A DNA stretch of 12,894 nt, taken from NCBI GenBank assembly GCA_002377985.1, contig DFQW01000196.1, positions 1-12,894 of the forward strand, read 5' to 3'. Under the pieces are notes generated by a model. It searched no databases and was not told the origin of the DNA. It saw only the letters and a list, made by a program, of their open reading frames with translations. The DNA is from Halieaceae bacterium UBA3479. Its GTDB lineage: Bacteria; Pseudomonadota; Gammaproteobacteria; Pseudomonadales; Halieaceae. Both the position numbers and the translations under genes were made by a program. Below, piece after piece: positions 1 to 7,752 of the stretch. Position 1 is the stretch's first letter. Each line of letters starts with the position of its first letter.

Positions 1-52
1 GCCAGCAGCTGCCCGCATTCAACTCGCTTGCACTGATCTGCTTGTTCCTTGA

Positions 53-1405
53 TCACGGATTCAGTCCCATGGACTGCACCAACTCTTTAGTGAGGATGCG
101 CTCCGAATACTCGCTTACCCGCCAGCCAGGCAAATGCCATTCCTTGGGCAGGGGTGCGCTGGTGTCGACAAGCTGACCATTTTTCATGATGTGCCGGAAG
201 CGTCGTTGATCGCCTAGTTGTGTAATGGTCTGTTCGGGCTCGCCCTCAAACACAAGTATGTCCGCGAGATAACCCGGCTTAATACACCCGAGCTCGCCCT
301 CAAGTTTAAGCGCTCGGGCGCCTTGCTCGGTGGCGCTATTAATCGCTTGCAGGGGCGTCATACCCAGATCTTCGACAAAAACCTGCAGTTCCCGGTAGTG
401 CCAATCACCATAAGGCGTCAGGCTGAAGCCGCTCTCGCTGCCTGTGAGCAGCGGTACCCCGGCATCAAAAGCCGCGCGCAGAGTGCCGACGCTATCGGTG
501 ATTTCAGCACGAAAGACCTCGCGAAGATTTTCATCGGAGCCGATGGCTGCCCCAAAGTCTGCCAAATTAGCCTGAAACGTAAAGGTGGGCACCAATGGCA
601 CTTTACGATCGACGACGGCCTTCAGTGCCTCGTCATCCATGTAGGTGGCGTGCAGGATCATATCGAAACCGGCAATGGCAGCGTCTCGGGTGCTGGTAGC
701 ATTGCGACAGTGCCCGACCACGGGGATGCCAAACTGATGCGCCGTGTCGCAGACGAGCTTGAGTTCGTCGAGCGTCCAGGTGGAGATTTCGCCGCTCTCC
801 TTTCCCGGACGGATGGGCAGTCCGCTGACGTGAACTTTGATCCAGTCGACGCCCATTTTGATTTGCTTGTGGATCTCTCTGACGATCTCATCGGGCGTAT
901 GAACAATCCGCGCGTAACCCCGTGTACCTTCATCCGGCAGCAGCCGCGCCGCGGTGCCACCCACGCAGTTGATCAAGACGTTGCCGCCGGTCGTCATTCT
1001 TGGCCCTTCAATAACGCCGCCCTCTATGGCGTCGCGAAGATCTACTCCGACATCGAATACGCAATCCGCATCAAAGAAGCCGGTGAAGCCTGCTCGCAAC
1101 ACTTTCTGAGCATTGACGCCGGCAACCAGTGCGGCGAGGCCATAGCGCCTGTGAAAGAACAGCTCGTCGTTGCTGTTGGGGTGATCAAAGCTGATGTGGC
1201 AGTGGCTGTCGATCATCCCCGGTAGCACGCGGCATCCGGACGCATCAATTTTATTAACCACTGCCTCTGACAGGCACGCAGCGCCCGCGTCAGCGCCCAC
1301 GGCCACAATCCGTTCATTGCTGATCAGTACATCGCCGGGGAAAGGATCTGAACCCGTGCCATCAATAATCAGGCCGTTTTGAATCAGGGTGAAGGCGTCA
1401 GTCAT
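53..1405 (-). CDS. Metal-dependent amidohydrolase (imidazolonepropionase/prolidase-like)
   Basis: 450 residues, the usual length for the amidohydrolase superfamily. The N-terminal beta-sandwich (1-60) and the G-x-I-D-S-H-x-H metal motif (H68, H70) are clear. Further ligands visible by pattern are K190 (WIKVHVSG, candidate carboxylated lysine bridging two metals), H232 (VVGHC) and H252 (ILHAT). The last catalytic acid, usually Asp in a GTD motif, is Glu324 in GSES. The C-terminal KPGYLADILVFEG segment closes the sandwich. There is no signal peptide, so it should be cytoplasmic. The family hydrolyses C-N bonds in cyclic or acyl amides (and in some members peptides or lactones); the substrate here is unknown. 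The ATG overlaps the upstream regulator stop (ATGA, 1402-1405), so it is the last visible gene of the P450 operon. It probably opens or deacylates a pathway intermediate (inference). Confidence 0.93.
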   Translation of the reverse strand: MTDAFTLIQNGLIIDGTGSDPFPGDVLISNERIVAVGADAGAACLSEAVVNKIDASGCRVLPGMIDSHCHISFDHPNSNDELFFHRRYGLAALVAGVNAQKVLRAGFTGFFDADCVFDVGVDLRDAIEGGVIEGPRMTTGGNVLINCVGGTAARLLPDEGTRGYARIVHTPDEIVREIHKQIKMGVDWIKVHVSGLPIRPGKESGEISTWTLDELKLVCDTAHQFGIPVVGHCRNATSTRDAAIAGFDMILHATYMDDEALKAVVDRKVPLVPTFTFQANLADFGAAIGSDENLREVFRAEITDSVGTLRAAFDAGVPLLTGSESGFSLTPYGDWHYRELQVFVEDLGMTPLQAINSATEQGARALKLEGELGCIKPGYLADILVFEGEPEQTITQLGDQRRFRHIMKNGQLVDTSAPLPKEWHLPGWRVSEYSERILTKELVQSMGLNP

Positions 1406-2109
1406 ACTGGTTGCTCCTTGATGAGCCCGTTCGGATGGAAGTCGGCGTGTGAGGTTTTGTTGAGCGCAATAAAGCGCATCAAAGCATCGCCTTGCTCGAG
1501 CGTATGCCGCCTGATTTCCTCGCGGGCAGCCTCGGCGTCTCCTGCAAAGATAGCGGAAACGATGGCGTCATGATCTGTTTGATTAATTTGCAATCGACCC
1601 GGTGCGACGACCTGAAAACGGCGGTAGGGGAGTACCCGCAATGCGAGCCATTCGGTGGTGTCGATTAAAGCGCTGTTGTGACAGCCGCGAACGATACGCT
1701 GATGGAAGGCAAAACCGAGATCAGCATACTCATTGGGGTCACCGTTACTTCGAAGGTTCTCGGCAGCTGCTTCGTGAATGTCTTTCAATTCGCTCTTTTC
1801 GCTCGCCGACATTCGCGAGGTGCTTAAAAAGACAGCGGCGCCCTCCAGTTCTGCCAGCGCTTCGAATAGCTCGAGCATAGTGCCGGGATCAAGCTGGGCT
1901 ACAACTGCGCGCCTATGCGCCCGCTTGGTAATCAGTCCTGCTTGGGCCAGCTGGGTAATGGCCTCTCTGACCGGGGTGCGTGACACGCCAAATCGTTTAG
2001 CGAGGCGGCCCTCTTCAAGGGCATCCCCCGGCGCCAATTGACCGCCGAAGATCTCGCGTTCGATAGCGAGGCGGACGGTGTCGGCCTGAGTGAGATCATG
2101 ATCCGTCAC
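1402..2109 (-). CDS. GntR-family transcriptional regulator, FCD (FadR/VanR) subfamily
   Basis: 235 residues. A winged helix-turn-helix lies at about 10-73, with the typical LAKRFGVSRTPVREAI recognition region at 36-51. An all-helical FCD ligand domain follows at about 80-205. Candidate metal/ligand histidines are H136 (FAFHQRIV), H180 (DHDAIVSAI) and H202 (RRHT); the position four residues before H136, commonly Asp or Asn in this family, is Gly132. The start is GTG (2107-2109), overlapping the P450 stop as GTGA, with AGGAA at 2117-2121 seven bases upstream; no in-frame ATG fits. FCD regulators usually repress a neighbouring catabolic operon until a small carboxylate-like pathway molecule binds. 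Being the third gene of the operon it would be autoregulated, probably through palindromes in 4543-4778 (inference). Confidence 0.95.
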   Translation of the reverse strand: MTDHDLTQADTVRLAIEREIFGGQLAPGDALEEGRLAKRFGVSRTPVREAITQLAQAGLITKRAHRRAVVAQLDPGTMLELFEALAELEGAAVFLSTSRMSASEKSELKDIHEAAAENLRSNGDPNEYADLGFAFHQRIVRGCHNSALIDTTEWLALRVLPYRRFQVVAPGRLQINQTDHDAIVSAIFAGDAEAAREEIRRHTLEQGDALMRFIALNKTSHADFHPNGLIKEQPV

Positions 2110-3335
2110 GTCGCGGTTCCTGCGGTGTCTGGCTCCTGCCCAATGAGCAATGGATAGGATCCCCAGTTGTGCCGCTCGGTGCCTGCGTCTACCAGCGGTG
2201 GATTGGCTGGATCCGGGCGAGCGTGGTGTTGAAAGAGATTCCTCAGCAGATTAGTCAGCGTGCCGAGGTGGGGCGCTTCACCTTCTGCCCTCGCATTTCC
2301 CAACCCGCCTGCGATGTCCCTCCCGAAGCAGGTATGGATGCCAATACCGAAACTCAGGCCAAAGGGCGGTATGCGATCCGCCACGCTCCGATGCGGATTG
2401 AAGTGCGCTGCGTCCTCGCCGAAAAGCGGTTCTTCCAAATTCGCCGACATCAGGTCAATTACCACGCTGTCACCCTCTGCCACATCGGTGCCATCGGGAA
2501 GGGCAAATGCTTCACTTGCAGTGCGCCAGGCGACGGGGCTGGCGGGATGCAGTCTAAGGCTCTCGTGGACGCAGCGCTGGAGAAAAAGATCATCCGTCAG
2601 GAGTCGATCCCGATCCTCCGGGTGCCCGCGGCACCATTGATCGAGTTCGTGAAAGCTGTGAGTCAGCGCATTGGCTGAGCTGTGCGAGCCCGCCTGCATA
2701 AAGAAGGCCACCTCTCGCAGAATCATGTCGTCATCCAGGTCCTGATCAGCGCGATTGGCAAGCAGGACAGTAAGAATATCCCGGGGCGCTTCTTCTTCGG
2801 CCAAGCTGCCCTCGGCTATCCGCGTCAACAGCGCTTCTCGTCGAGATTTCGCAGGCAGAAGAAAGCGCTGGTTAAACTCGTTCAGTGCGTCCGTCACTTC
2901 ATTGCGCACCACGTCCTTGTCTCGGGTGGAATGAAACAGCGTTGCCCCCTCGCCAAACTTACGCGTAAGCGCGACGAGTGCGTCGGTCTCTTCTATGGCG
3001 CCATCAGGGCGGTCAATGCCGGCAATATCCGCGCTGAGATTAATATTCACCCTGAAACCGAACTCAGGGAGATCAAGTCGGCCGCGGGCCAGATACGGTG
3101 CCAATGTCCTTGCCACTGTGGCGGGATAGACCTCGCGCTCGTAGTAGCGCGCAAAGTCTCGCCGGAACAGTTTCCACTCGATGGCTCGCCGGCAGGTGTG
3201 CGCTTCTCCGTGGAGCGTCAGCAAGACGCGCTCCATCAGCACGTTGCACTCGCTGTACATGGATTGCACCAGGCGTCGGTCGCATAGGGCCTGGTGGGCG
3301 TTCTGGTAGCCGCTGACGCGGGCGGGCGCATTCAT
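2106..3335 (-). CDS. Cytochrome P450, second tandem copy
   Basis: 409 residues from ATG 3335. An extension to 3371 is possible but would run 32 bases into the upstream gene, and similarity to the upstream P450 begins near this ATG (SGYQNAHQAL versus SAYHDVEHAL). P450 hallmarks are the C-helix HxxxR (H46, R50), K-helix ExxR (ESLR, E258-R261) and the haem loop FGIGIHTCFG with the thiolate ligand C336. The I-helix motif is AGSHSS (215-220), so the usual acidic residue is His218 and the usual Thr is Ser219. The N-terminus is about 50 residues shorter than typical soluble bacterial P450s, and the L-helix after the Cys carries an insertion (about 343-358). It is soluble and cytoplasmic, and would hydroxylate an organic substrate using external redox partners, none of which is encoded here. 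It is a clear paralogue of the preceding gene, four bases away. Confidence 0.95.
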   Translation of the reverse strand: MNAPARVSGYQNAHQALCDRRLVQSMYSECNVLMERVLLTLHGEAHTCRRAIEWKLFRRDFARYYEREVYPATVARTLAPYLARGRLDLPEFGFRVNINLSADIAGIDRPDGAIEETDALVALTRKFGEGATLFHSTRDKDVVRNEVTDALNEFNQRFLLPAKSRREALLTRIAEGSLAEEEAPRDILTVLLANRADQDLDDDMILREVAFFMQAGSHSSANALTHSFHELDQWCRGHPEDRDRLLTDDLFLQRCVHESLRLHPASPVAWRTASEAFALPDGTDVAEGDSVVIDLMSANLEEPLFGEDAAHFNPHRSVADRIPPFGLSFGIGIHTCFGRDIAGGLGNARAEGEAPHLGTLTNLLRNLFQHHARPDPANPPLVDAGTERHNWGSYPLLIGQEPDTAGTAT

Positions 3336-3339
3336 GGGG

Positions 3340-4542
3340 TCAGAAAAGCACCGGATAAATCGCCCAGACATCGCGCTCCGAGGCTTCGATTTTTTGTGGT
3401 GCCTGATCGGGATTGGGCCGCATACCGCGCTCGATCAGCTCTTTGATAATCAGCGTGATCGTACCGAACTGGTGGTTATCTGGGTTGGGCGGTTCTCCCG
3501 CTCTGAGCATGGTGCCTGCCACGAGGTGCATACCGAGGCAGACATGCATGCCGCCGCCAAAGGACATGCCGGCAGGGCTGGTGCGCCCCTGAACTGAACG
3601 TAGCGGATTGAACTCTGCGGCATCCTCACCGAACACGCGGGTATCGCGGTTGGCAGTTTGCAGATCCACTACGACTTTGTCTCCCTCGGGGACCACGCGT
3701 CCGTCGGCAAGGGTGATCTCGGCTTCGGCGCGCCGCCATGCCTCGGGACTGGAGGGATGTAATCGCATGCTCTCCAGCACAAAGCGCTGTAATTGATGCG
3801 CGTCGGCAACGATATCCGCCGGTGTTTGGCCGTGGTTTTGACACCAAGTGAACAGCTCGTGTGTTGCGTGTACCAGCGTATGCACAGAGGTGTGAGAGGC
3901 GGCGAGATAGAAAAAGGCGACCTCTCTGACCATGAGTTCATCGGGCATTGATAGCTCGGCATCGTGCATGAGCAATATCGTGAGGATATCTCTGGGCAGG
4001 TCCTCGTCACTCAGTTCGCCCGCGCGGTATTGTGCCAACAGTGCCAGGCGCCGCGCGCGAGACGGCAGAAAAAAGCGTTCCCGGAATTCATCGATCGCTT
4101 CACGGATTTCCTGAAAGATAGGTTCTCGGTCGCCCTTGAACTGACCAATGGTTGCAGCTTGTCCCAGTTGGATCAGCAGGCGGTGTTGCGCGTCCGCCTC
4201 CTCATGCGTGCCATCGACGCGGTCTATCCCCGCGAACGACAGTGAGAGGTGAACCATGATGCGGTACCCCAGTTCTTTGAGATCCAGAGACGATTCGGTG
4301 AGGAACTGGTCCAGTGTTTCCAGAAGTAATCCAGGGAATACCTCATTTTCATAGACACGGAAAAAGTTTTTCCGAAACAGCTGGCTCTCAATGGAGCGTC
4401 GCTGCCTGTGCTCGTCACCGTGGAGCGTGACCAGCACTTTATCCATCAGGATCTTGCCTTCGTCATAGAGCGATTGCTTAAGGTCGGTGATCCGCAGGGC
4501 GTGCTCAACATCGTGATAGGCACTGACGCGGTGAATATCCAT
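3340..4542 (-). CDS. Cytochrome P450, first tandem copy
   Basis: 400 residues from ATG 4542, chosen because AGAGGG (4550-4555) sits seven bases upstream and the homology with its paralogue starts here. A longer reading to 4653 would cover the promoter and operator and adds no recognisable sequence. Hallmarks are C-helix HxxxR (H45, R49), ExxR (ESMR, E257-R260) and haem loop FGGGMHVCLG with C335 as thiolate ligand. The I-helix reads AASHTS (214-219), with His217 replacing the acidic member of the usual acid-alcohol pair while Thr218 is kept. An insertion rich in Gly/Pro/Asn (about 347-360) interrupts the L-helix. It has no membrane anchor or signal. It is the first gene of the P450-P450-GntR-amidohydrolase operon. 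No ferredoxin or ferredoxin reductase for P450 is nearby; the 2Fe-2S protein at 4779 belongs to a different enzyme. Substrate unknown. Confidence 0.95.
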   Translation of the reverse strand: MDIHRVSAYHDVEHALRITDLKQSLYDEGKILMDKVLVTLHGDEHRQRRSIESQLFRKNFFRVYENEVFPGLLLETLDQFLTESSLDLKELGYRIMVHLSLSFAGIDRVDGTHEEADAQHRLLIQLGQAATIGQFKGDREPIFQEIREAIDEFRERFFLPSRARRLALLAQYRAGELSDEDLPRDILTILLMHDAELSMPDELMVREVAFFYLAASHTSVHTLVHATHELFTWCQNHGQTPADIVADAHQLQRFVLESMRLHPSSPEAWRRAEAEITLADGRVVPEGDKVVVDLQTANRDTRVFGEDAAEFNPLRSVQGRTSPAGMSFGGGMHVCLGMHLVAGTMLRAGEPPNPDNHQFGTITLIIKELIERGMRPNPDQAPQKIEASERDVWAIYPVLF

Positions 4543-4549
4543 GATGATT

Positions 4550-4555
4550 CCCTCT
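4550..4555 (-). promoter_or_regulatory. Ribosome binding site of first P450
   Basis: Reads AGAGGG on the minus strand, seven bases before the ATG at 4542. It decides the short 400-residue start over the upstream in-frame ATG at 4653. Confidence 0.7.
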
Positions 4556-4600
4556 AAAAATGCGCTGTCTGACGGGAGCGTGCCAGATTGCCGAGCTCTC

Positions 4601-4629
4601 AGTGTATGCAAAATAGAAAAAAGTGTACA
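4601..4629 (-). promoter_or_regulatory. Candidate sigma70 promoter of the P450 operon
   Basis: On the minus strand TGTACA (4629-4624, 4 of 6 to TTGACA) and TACACT (4606-4601, 4 of 6 to TATAAT) are separated by exactly 17 bases, with a T-rich spacer. The -35 element lies within the 4620-4635 inverted repeat, so a protein bound there would compete with RNA polymerase. The expected 5' leader is about 50 bases. This is a pattern match only. Confidence 0.45.
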
Positions 4630-4635
4630 CACTTT
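4620..4635. promoter_or_regulatory. Inverted repeat, candidate GntR/FCD operator
   Basis: AAAGTGT-AC-ACACTTT: two perfect 7-base half-sites around a 2-base spacer, lying between divergent transcription units and over the -35 of the P450 promoter. FCD-type GntR regulators commonly bind short AT-containing palindromes with a central GTnnAC-like core, and this site contains GTGTACAC. Assignment to the regulator encoded at 1402-2109 is inference from position. Confidence 0.5.
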
Positions 4636-4683
4636 GCGAGGGTGAATTGCCATGGCGGGGAGGGCAGATTCCGGCGTGGGTCA

Positions 4684-4698
4684 TGCCTGTAACAGGCA
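4684..4698. promoter_or_regulatory. Inverted repeat, candidate second operator
   Basis: TGCCTGT-A-ACAGGCA, a perfect 7-base inverted repeat with a 1-base centre. Its centre (4691) is roughly 60 bases upstream of the start expected from the TATATT box at 4741, a spacing compatible with an activator site for the Mo-hydroxylase operon. Its sequence differs from the 4620-4635 palindrome, so it may bind a different protein. A small RNA hairpin is the alternative, but there is no T-tract after it. Confidence 0.35.
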
Positions 4699-4740
4699 GA
4701 GTCAGGGGCCGTCAGCCCTTTATCAGACAACCGGGCAGTG

Positions 4741-4746
4741 TATATT
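4741..4746 (+). promoter_or_regulatory. Candidate -10 box of the Mo-hydroxylase operon
   Basis: TATATT matches the sigma70 -10 consensus at 5 of 6 positions and lies 32 bases before the ATG at 4779, giving a short leader. The -35 region (about 4718-4724, ctttatc) is poor, which fits a promoter needing an activator. Confidence 0.3.
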
Positions 4747-4778
4747 GTCCGTACAGGCGCATCATCAGAGGAACGGCC

Positions 4779-5249
4779 ATGAGACTGACGGTAAACGGTA
4801 GTGAAGTGGAGGTGAGTAGCGAGGCTGACACGCCGCTGCTCTGGGTGTTGCGGGATGAATTGAAGCTCGTGGGTACCAAGTACGGTTGTGGTATCGCCCA
4901 ATGCGGCGCCTGTACGGTGCATCTCGACGGTCGCGCAATCCGCTCCTGCGTTACCCCAGTCTCGGCGGTTGCAGATAAACAGATCCAGACCATTGAAGGG
5001 CAAGCCACTGAGGCCGGCTTGTCGCCGGTCCAACTGGCATGGTTGGAAACCGATGTCGCCCAATGCGGTTACTGCCAGTCGGGGCAGATTATGGCGGCTA
5101 CGGCCTTGCTGGCGAGCAACCCCAATCCCAGCGACGCCGAGATTGACGCGGCCATGGCAGGTAATGTGTGCCGGTGCGGTACCTACCCCCGAATTCGTAA
5201 AGCGGTCCACCTGGCGGCCTCGTTAATGTCAGAGGAGCACAGCGCATGA
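4779..5249 (+). CDS. 2Fe-2S small subunit of isoquinoline 1-oxidoreductase-like Mo hydroxylase
   Basis: 156 residues from ATG 4779, supported by AGAGGAA at 4767-4773. An in-frame ATG at 4623 would add 52 unrelated residues lying over the control region. The protein has the two clusters of the xanthine-oxidase family small subunit: a plant-ferredoxin type set (C37, C42, C45, C57) and an alpha-helical set (C96, C99, C131, C133, in QCGYC and CRCGTYPRI). It carries electrons from the Mo centre of the partner subunit to an acceptor. It has no signal peptide of its own and would be carried to the periplasm with the Tat-tagged large subunit (known for this family). The stop overlaps the next start by four bases (ATGA, 5246-5249). 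Annotation as IorA would be reasonable by family, but the true substrate is unknown. Confidence 0.95.
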   Translation: MRLTVNGSEVEVSSEADTPLLWVLRDELKLVGTKYGCGIAQCGACTVHLDGRAIRSCVTPVSAVADKQIQTIEGQATEAGLSPVQLAWLETDVAQCGYCQSGQIMAATALLASNPNPSDAEIDAAMAGNVCRCGTYPRIRKAVHLAASLMSEEHSA

Positions 5250-7450
5250 GTGAGATCCCAACAGCAGGCTCAATGAGCCGTAGGCGATTTGTCCAGAGCG
5301 GCGGCGCACTGCTGTTTGCCGCACAATGCCCGATCAGCCTCTCGCGAAAAGTCCATGCGGGCGGTAATGGCGCAATGATGAATAGCTTCGTGCGCATCGA
5401 TCCGAATAACGTCATTACCATGCTCGCGAATAACTCGGAATTCGGCAACGGCGCCTATACCGTGATGAGCATGATGCTGGCGGAGGAGCTCGACGTCGAT
5501 TACCGCAGCATCGCACTCGAGGCTGCACCGACGACGCTTGAGTATTACTCACCACTCTTCCGCGAGTACCTGACCGCTGGATCTGTCACTACCGGCAGTA
5601 CCTTCATACCAATGCGAACGGCGGGGGCAAAGGCGCGAGCAATGTTGCTGGAGGCGGCGTCCAGAGACTGGCAATTGCCCCCTGACGAACTTGCGACCGA
5701 GAACGGCACTGTCACGCATGCCGCCAGCGGTCGAAGCAGCACTTACGGTGAGTTGTTGGAGGTCATCCATCGGTTCGATATTCAACCTCCAGAGACCGTG
5801 GCATTGAAGGACCCCAGCCAGTTCAAGATTCTGGGTAAGCCCGCGCGGCGTTACGAAGGTGTGGGTAAAGTAGATGGCACAGCTCAGTTTGGTATTGATA
5901 TCAAACTACCCGGAATGCTTTACGGCGCGATTGCGCGGCCTCCGGTTTACGGTGGATCGGTGATCGACTTTGATGCGACTGAAGCCTTGGCCATGCCCGG
6001 CGTAGTCAAAGCCAAGGCGATCAGGGCGGGCGTGGTGGTGTTGGCTGATAGCTACTGGCGGGCACAGAAGGCGCGCGCCAAACTCAAGATCAATTGGGAC
6101 CGGGGCGTAAATGACGGGGTCTCGAGCGAGCAGTTCTATGCTGATTATCGCGCTTTGGCGGATACCCCCGGAATGTTGGCCGAGGATATTGGCGATGCGC
6201 TCGGTGCGCTCGATGCGGCTGAGGCGAAGGATCGAGTGGTCGAGGCCACCTACGAGATGCCATTGTTGGCTCATGCCACGTTGGAGCCCATGAACTGCAT
6301 TGCGCATGTGGAGGGAGATACCTGCACCATCTGGAGCGGCACGCAGTATCAATCGAACGACCAGGAGGTGATCTCACGTTTTCTGGGGATCCCGCAGCAG
6401 AATGTCACCATTCATCGACCGCTTATGGGAGGTAGCTTTGGGCGTCGCTCTAGCAAAAAGGCGGATTACACCGTCGAAGCGGTAGAGGCCGCTATGGGTG
6501 AGTCGGTGCCCGTGCAAATCATCTGGTCGCGGGAAGAGGATATCCGCAGTGGGCATTACAGGCCGCTGTTTGTGCACAAACTCCGTGGCAGCGTGGATGA
6601 AGCCGGCATGCCGGAGGCCTGGCATCAAGTGGCGGTAGGACAATCGCTGATGCAGGGGACCAAGCATGACCCCGCCTATATGGTGCGAGGCATGGATATC
6701 TACTCGTTGGATGGTTGCTTGCAGGAGCCCTTTGGCGTGTTCCCTTACGGGACGTCCTATCAGATCCCCAATCATCGCGTTGAGAGCCACAACGCCCCCA
6801 AAAAGGGCATTGTGCCTCAGGAGTGGCGATCGGTAGCGCACACTCATACGGGTATTGCCTATGAGTGTTTTCTGGATGAGCTGGCAGAAAAGGGCGGCAT
6901 TGATCCACTCGAGCTGCGCTTACGCCTGACCAAAGACCATGCGCGTATGAACCGCGTGCTGAACGTGCTGAAGGAGAAAAGCGACTGGGGCAAACCGCTG
7001 GCACCGGGCCGCGGCCGTGGCGTGGCATCCCGGATTTATAACATTTCACCTGTCGCTCAGGTTGTCGAGGTCACCGTTGCCGAGAATGGCGACTTCAGCG
7101 TGGATCGGGTGGTCTGTGTGCTCGACTGTGGCTTTGCCGTGAATCCGCTGGGTGTCGAGGGGCAGGTAGAAGGCGGCCTCGCTTACGGGTTGGGTGGAGT
7201 GGCCTTCGGCAATATCGATATCGTCAACGGTGAAGTGCAGCAGAGTAATTTCCATGACTACCCCGTAATGCGTCTGCCCCAGATGCCAAAGGTTGAGGTA
7301 TATATCCTGCCCAGCGATGAGCCGCCCACCGGGATCGGTGAACAGGCTACTACGCCGATTGCGCCGGCCGTCGCTAATGCATTATTTAACGCGACAGGGC
7401 GGCGCGTCCGGCGGTTCCCGTTGTCGAGTCAGGGGTTTAACTTAGTCTAG
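5246..7450 (+). CDS. Molybdopterin-binding large subunit, isoquinoline 1-oxidoreductase beta-like
   Basis: 734 residues, normal for the IorB-type single-chain Mo subunit. A twin-arginine signal ([14 protein letters not shown], 11-24) begins the protein, so it is exported folded. Family blocks follow: a mature N-terminus with the [21 protein letters not shown] pattern (62-83), [12 protein letters not shown] (127-138), [14 protein letters not shown] (205-218), the Mo-site GGSFGRR (395-401) and the C-terminal [17 protein letters not shown] (696-712), whose E699 is the catalytic glutamate of the family. It hydroxylates N-heteroaromatics or oxidises aldehydes with water as oxygen source, feeding electrons via the 2Fe-2S subunit to a respiratory acceptor. 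No cytochrome c subunit and no XdhC/MoCo chaperone gene is adjacent; the cytochrome-PQQ protein at 7749 is the only local cytochrome. Substrate not readable. Confidence 0.95.
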   Translation: MSEIPTAGSMSRRRFVQSGGALLFAAQCPISLSRKVHAGGNGAMMNSFVRIDPNNVITMLANNSEFGNGAYTVMSMMLAEELDVDYRSIALEAAPTTLEYYSPLFREYLTAGSVTTGSTFIPMRTAGAKARAMLLEAASRDWQLPPDELATENGTVTHAASGRSSTYGELLEVIHRFDIQPPETVALKDPSQFKILGKPARRYEGVGKVDGTAQFGIDIKLPGMLYGAIARPPVYGGSVIDFDATEALAMPGVVKAKAIRAGVVVLADSYWRAQKARAKLKINWDRGVNDGVSSEQFYADYRALADTPGMLAEDIGDALGALDAAEAKDRVVEATYEMPLLAHATLEPMNCIAHVEGDTCTIWSGTQYQSNDQEVISRFLGIPQQNVTIHRPLMGGSFGRRSSKKADYTVEAVEAAMGESVPVQIIWSREEDIRSGHYRPLFVHKLRGSVDEAGMPEAWHQVAVGQSLMQGTKHDPAYMVRGMDIYSLDGCLQEPFGVFPYGTSYQIPNHRVESHNAPKKGIVPQEWRSVAHTHTGIAYECFLDELAEKGGIDPLELRLRLTKDHARMNRVLNVLKEKSDWGKPLAPGRGRGVASRIYNISPVAQVVEVTVAENGDFSVDRVVCVLDCGFAVNPLGVEGQVEGGLAYGLGGVAFGNIDIVNGEVQQSNFHDYPVMRLPQMPKVEVYILPSDEPPTGIGEQATTPIAPAVANALFNATGRRVRRFPLSSQGFNLV

Positions 7451-7464
7451 AGCAGGGCGGAACA

Positions 7465-7752
7465 ATGGTGCTTGAACATATGGTGTGGCTGACGCCGAAG
7501 CCGGGCGTGAGCGAGGCGCAGATGGAGCAAATCGCGGCCTCGATTCGTGCGCTCACGCATATCCCCGGCGTGATTGCGATTTCGGCGGGGCGCAACATCA
7601 CTGATCGCGCCAACGGCGCCACTTACGGCGTATTGGTGACCTTGGAAGATGCCGAGGATCTGCCGCTCTACCTTGCGCACCCTGACCATCAGGCCGTCGG
7701 AGTGGTTTTGCGCGAGCACTGCGAGGTGCTCGCACTGGATTACGAGCGCTAA
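7465..7752 (+). CDS. Dabb-domain (stress-responsive alpha/beta barrel) small protein
   Basis: 95 residues. The Dabb pattern is visible: LEHMVWLTPKPGVS at the start (His5), an HIPGVIAISAGRNI strand in the middle and YLAHPDHQAV near residues 70-80, typical of dimeric ferredoxin-like barrels. The start has AGCAGGG at 7451-7457 and lies 14 bases after the Mo subunit stop, so it is likely in the same transcript. Members of this fold include cyclases, decarboxylases and uncharacterised stress proteins; the histidines at 5, 73 and 76 could be catalytic. Its 3' end overlaps the convergent PQQ gene by four bases. A role as an accessory enzyme acting on the same substrate is inference. Confidence 0.88.
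   Translation: MVLEHMVWLTPKPGVSEAQMEQIAASIRALTHIPGVIAISAGRNITDRANGATYGVLVTLEDAEDLPLYLAHPDHQAVGVVLREHCEVLALDYER

Noticed and set aside
1..18. Possible start of a further minus-strand gene at the ATG at 18-16
   Set aside because: Only six codons are inside the window and there is no clear ribosome site, so it cannot be supported.
218..1225. Long plus-strand open frame (335 codons) opposite the amidohydrolase
   Set aside because: It is antisense to a gene with a full set of amidohydrolase motifs, shows no recognisable domain and has no ribosome site; it is a frame shadow.
2682..3287. Plus-strand open frame (201 codons) opposite the second P450
   Set aside because: The opposite strand carries unmistakable P450 sequence; this translation is low-complexity and unrecognisable.
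4543..4653. Upstream ATG extending the first P450 by 37 residues
   Set aside because: It has no matching sequence in the paralogue, overlaps the promoter and palindrome, and the internal ATG has a good ribosome site.
4623..4778. Upstream ATG extending the 2Fe-2S subunit by 52 residues
   Set aside because: The added residues do not resemble the family and include the predicted promoter; ATG 4779 has AGAGGAA in place.
4599..5210. Minus-strand open frame (203 codons) opposite the 2Fe-2S subunit
   Set aside because: The plus strand has all eight cluster cysteines in register; this frame would also cover the divergent control region.
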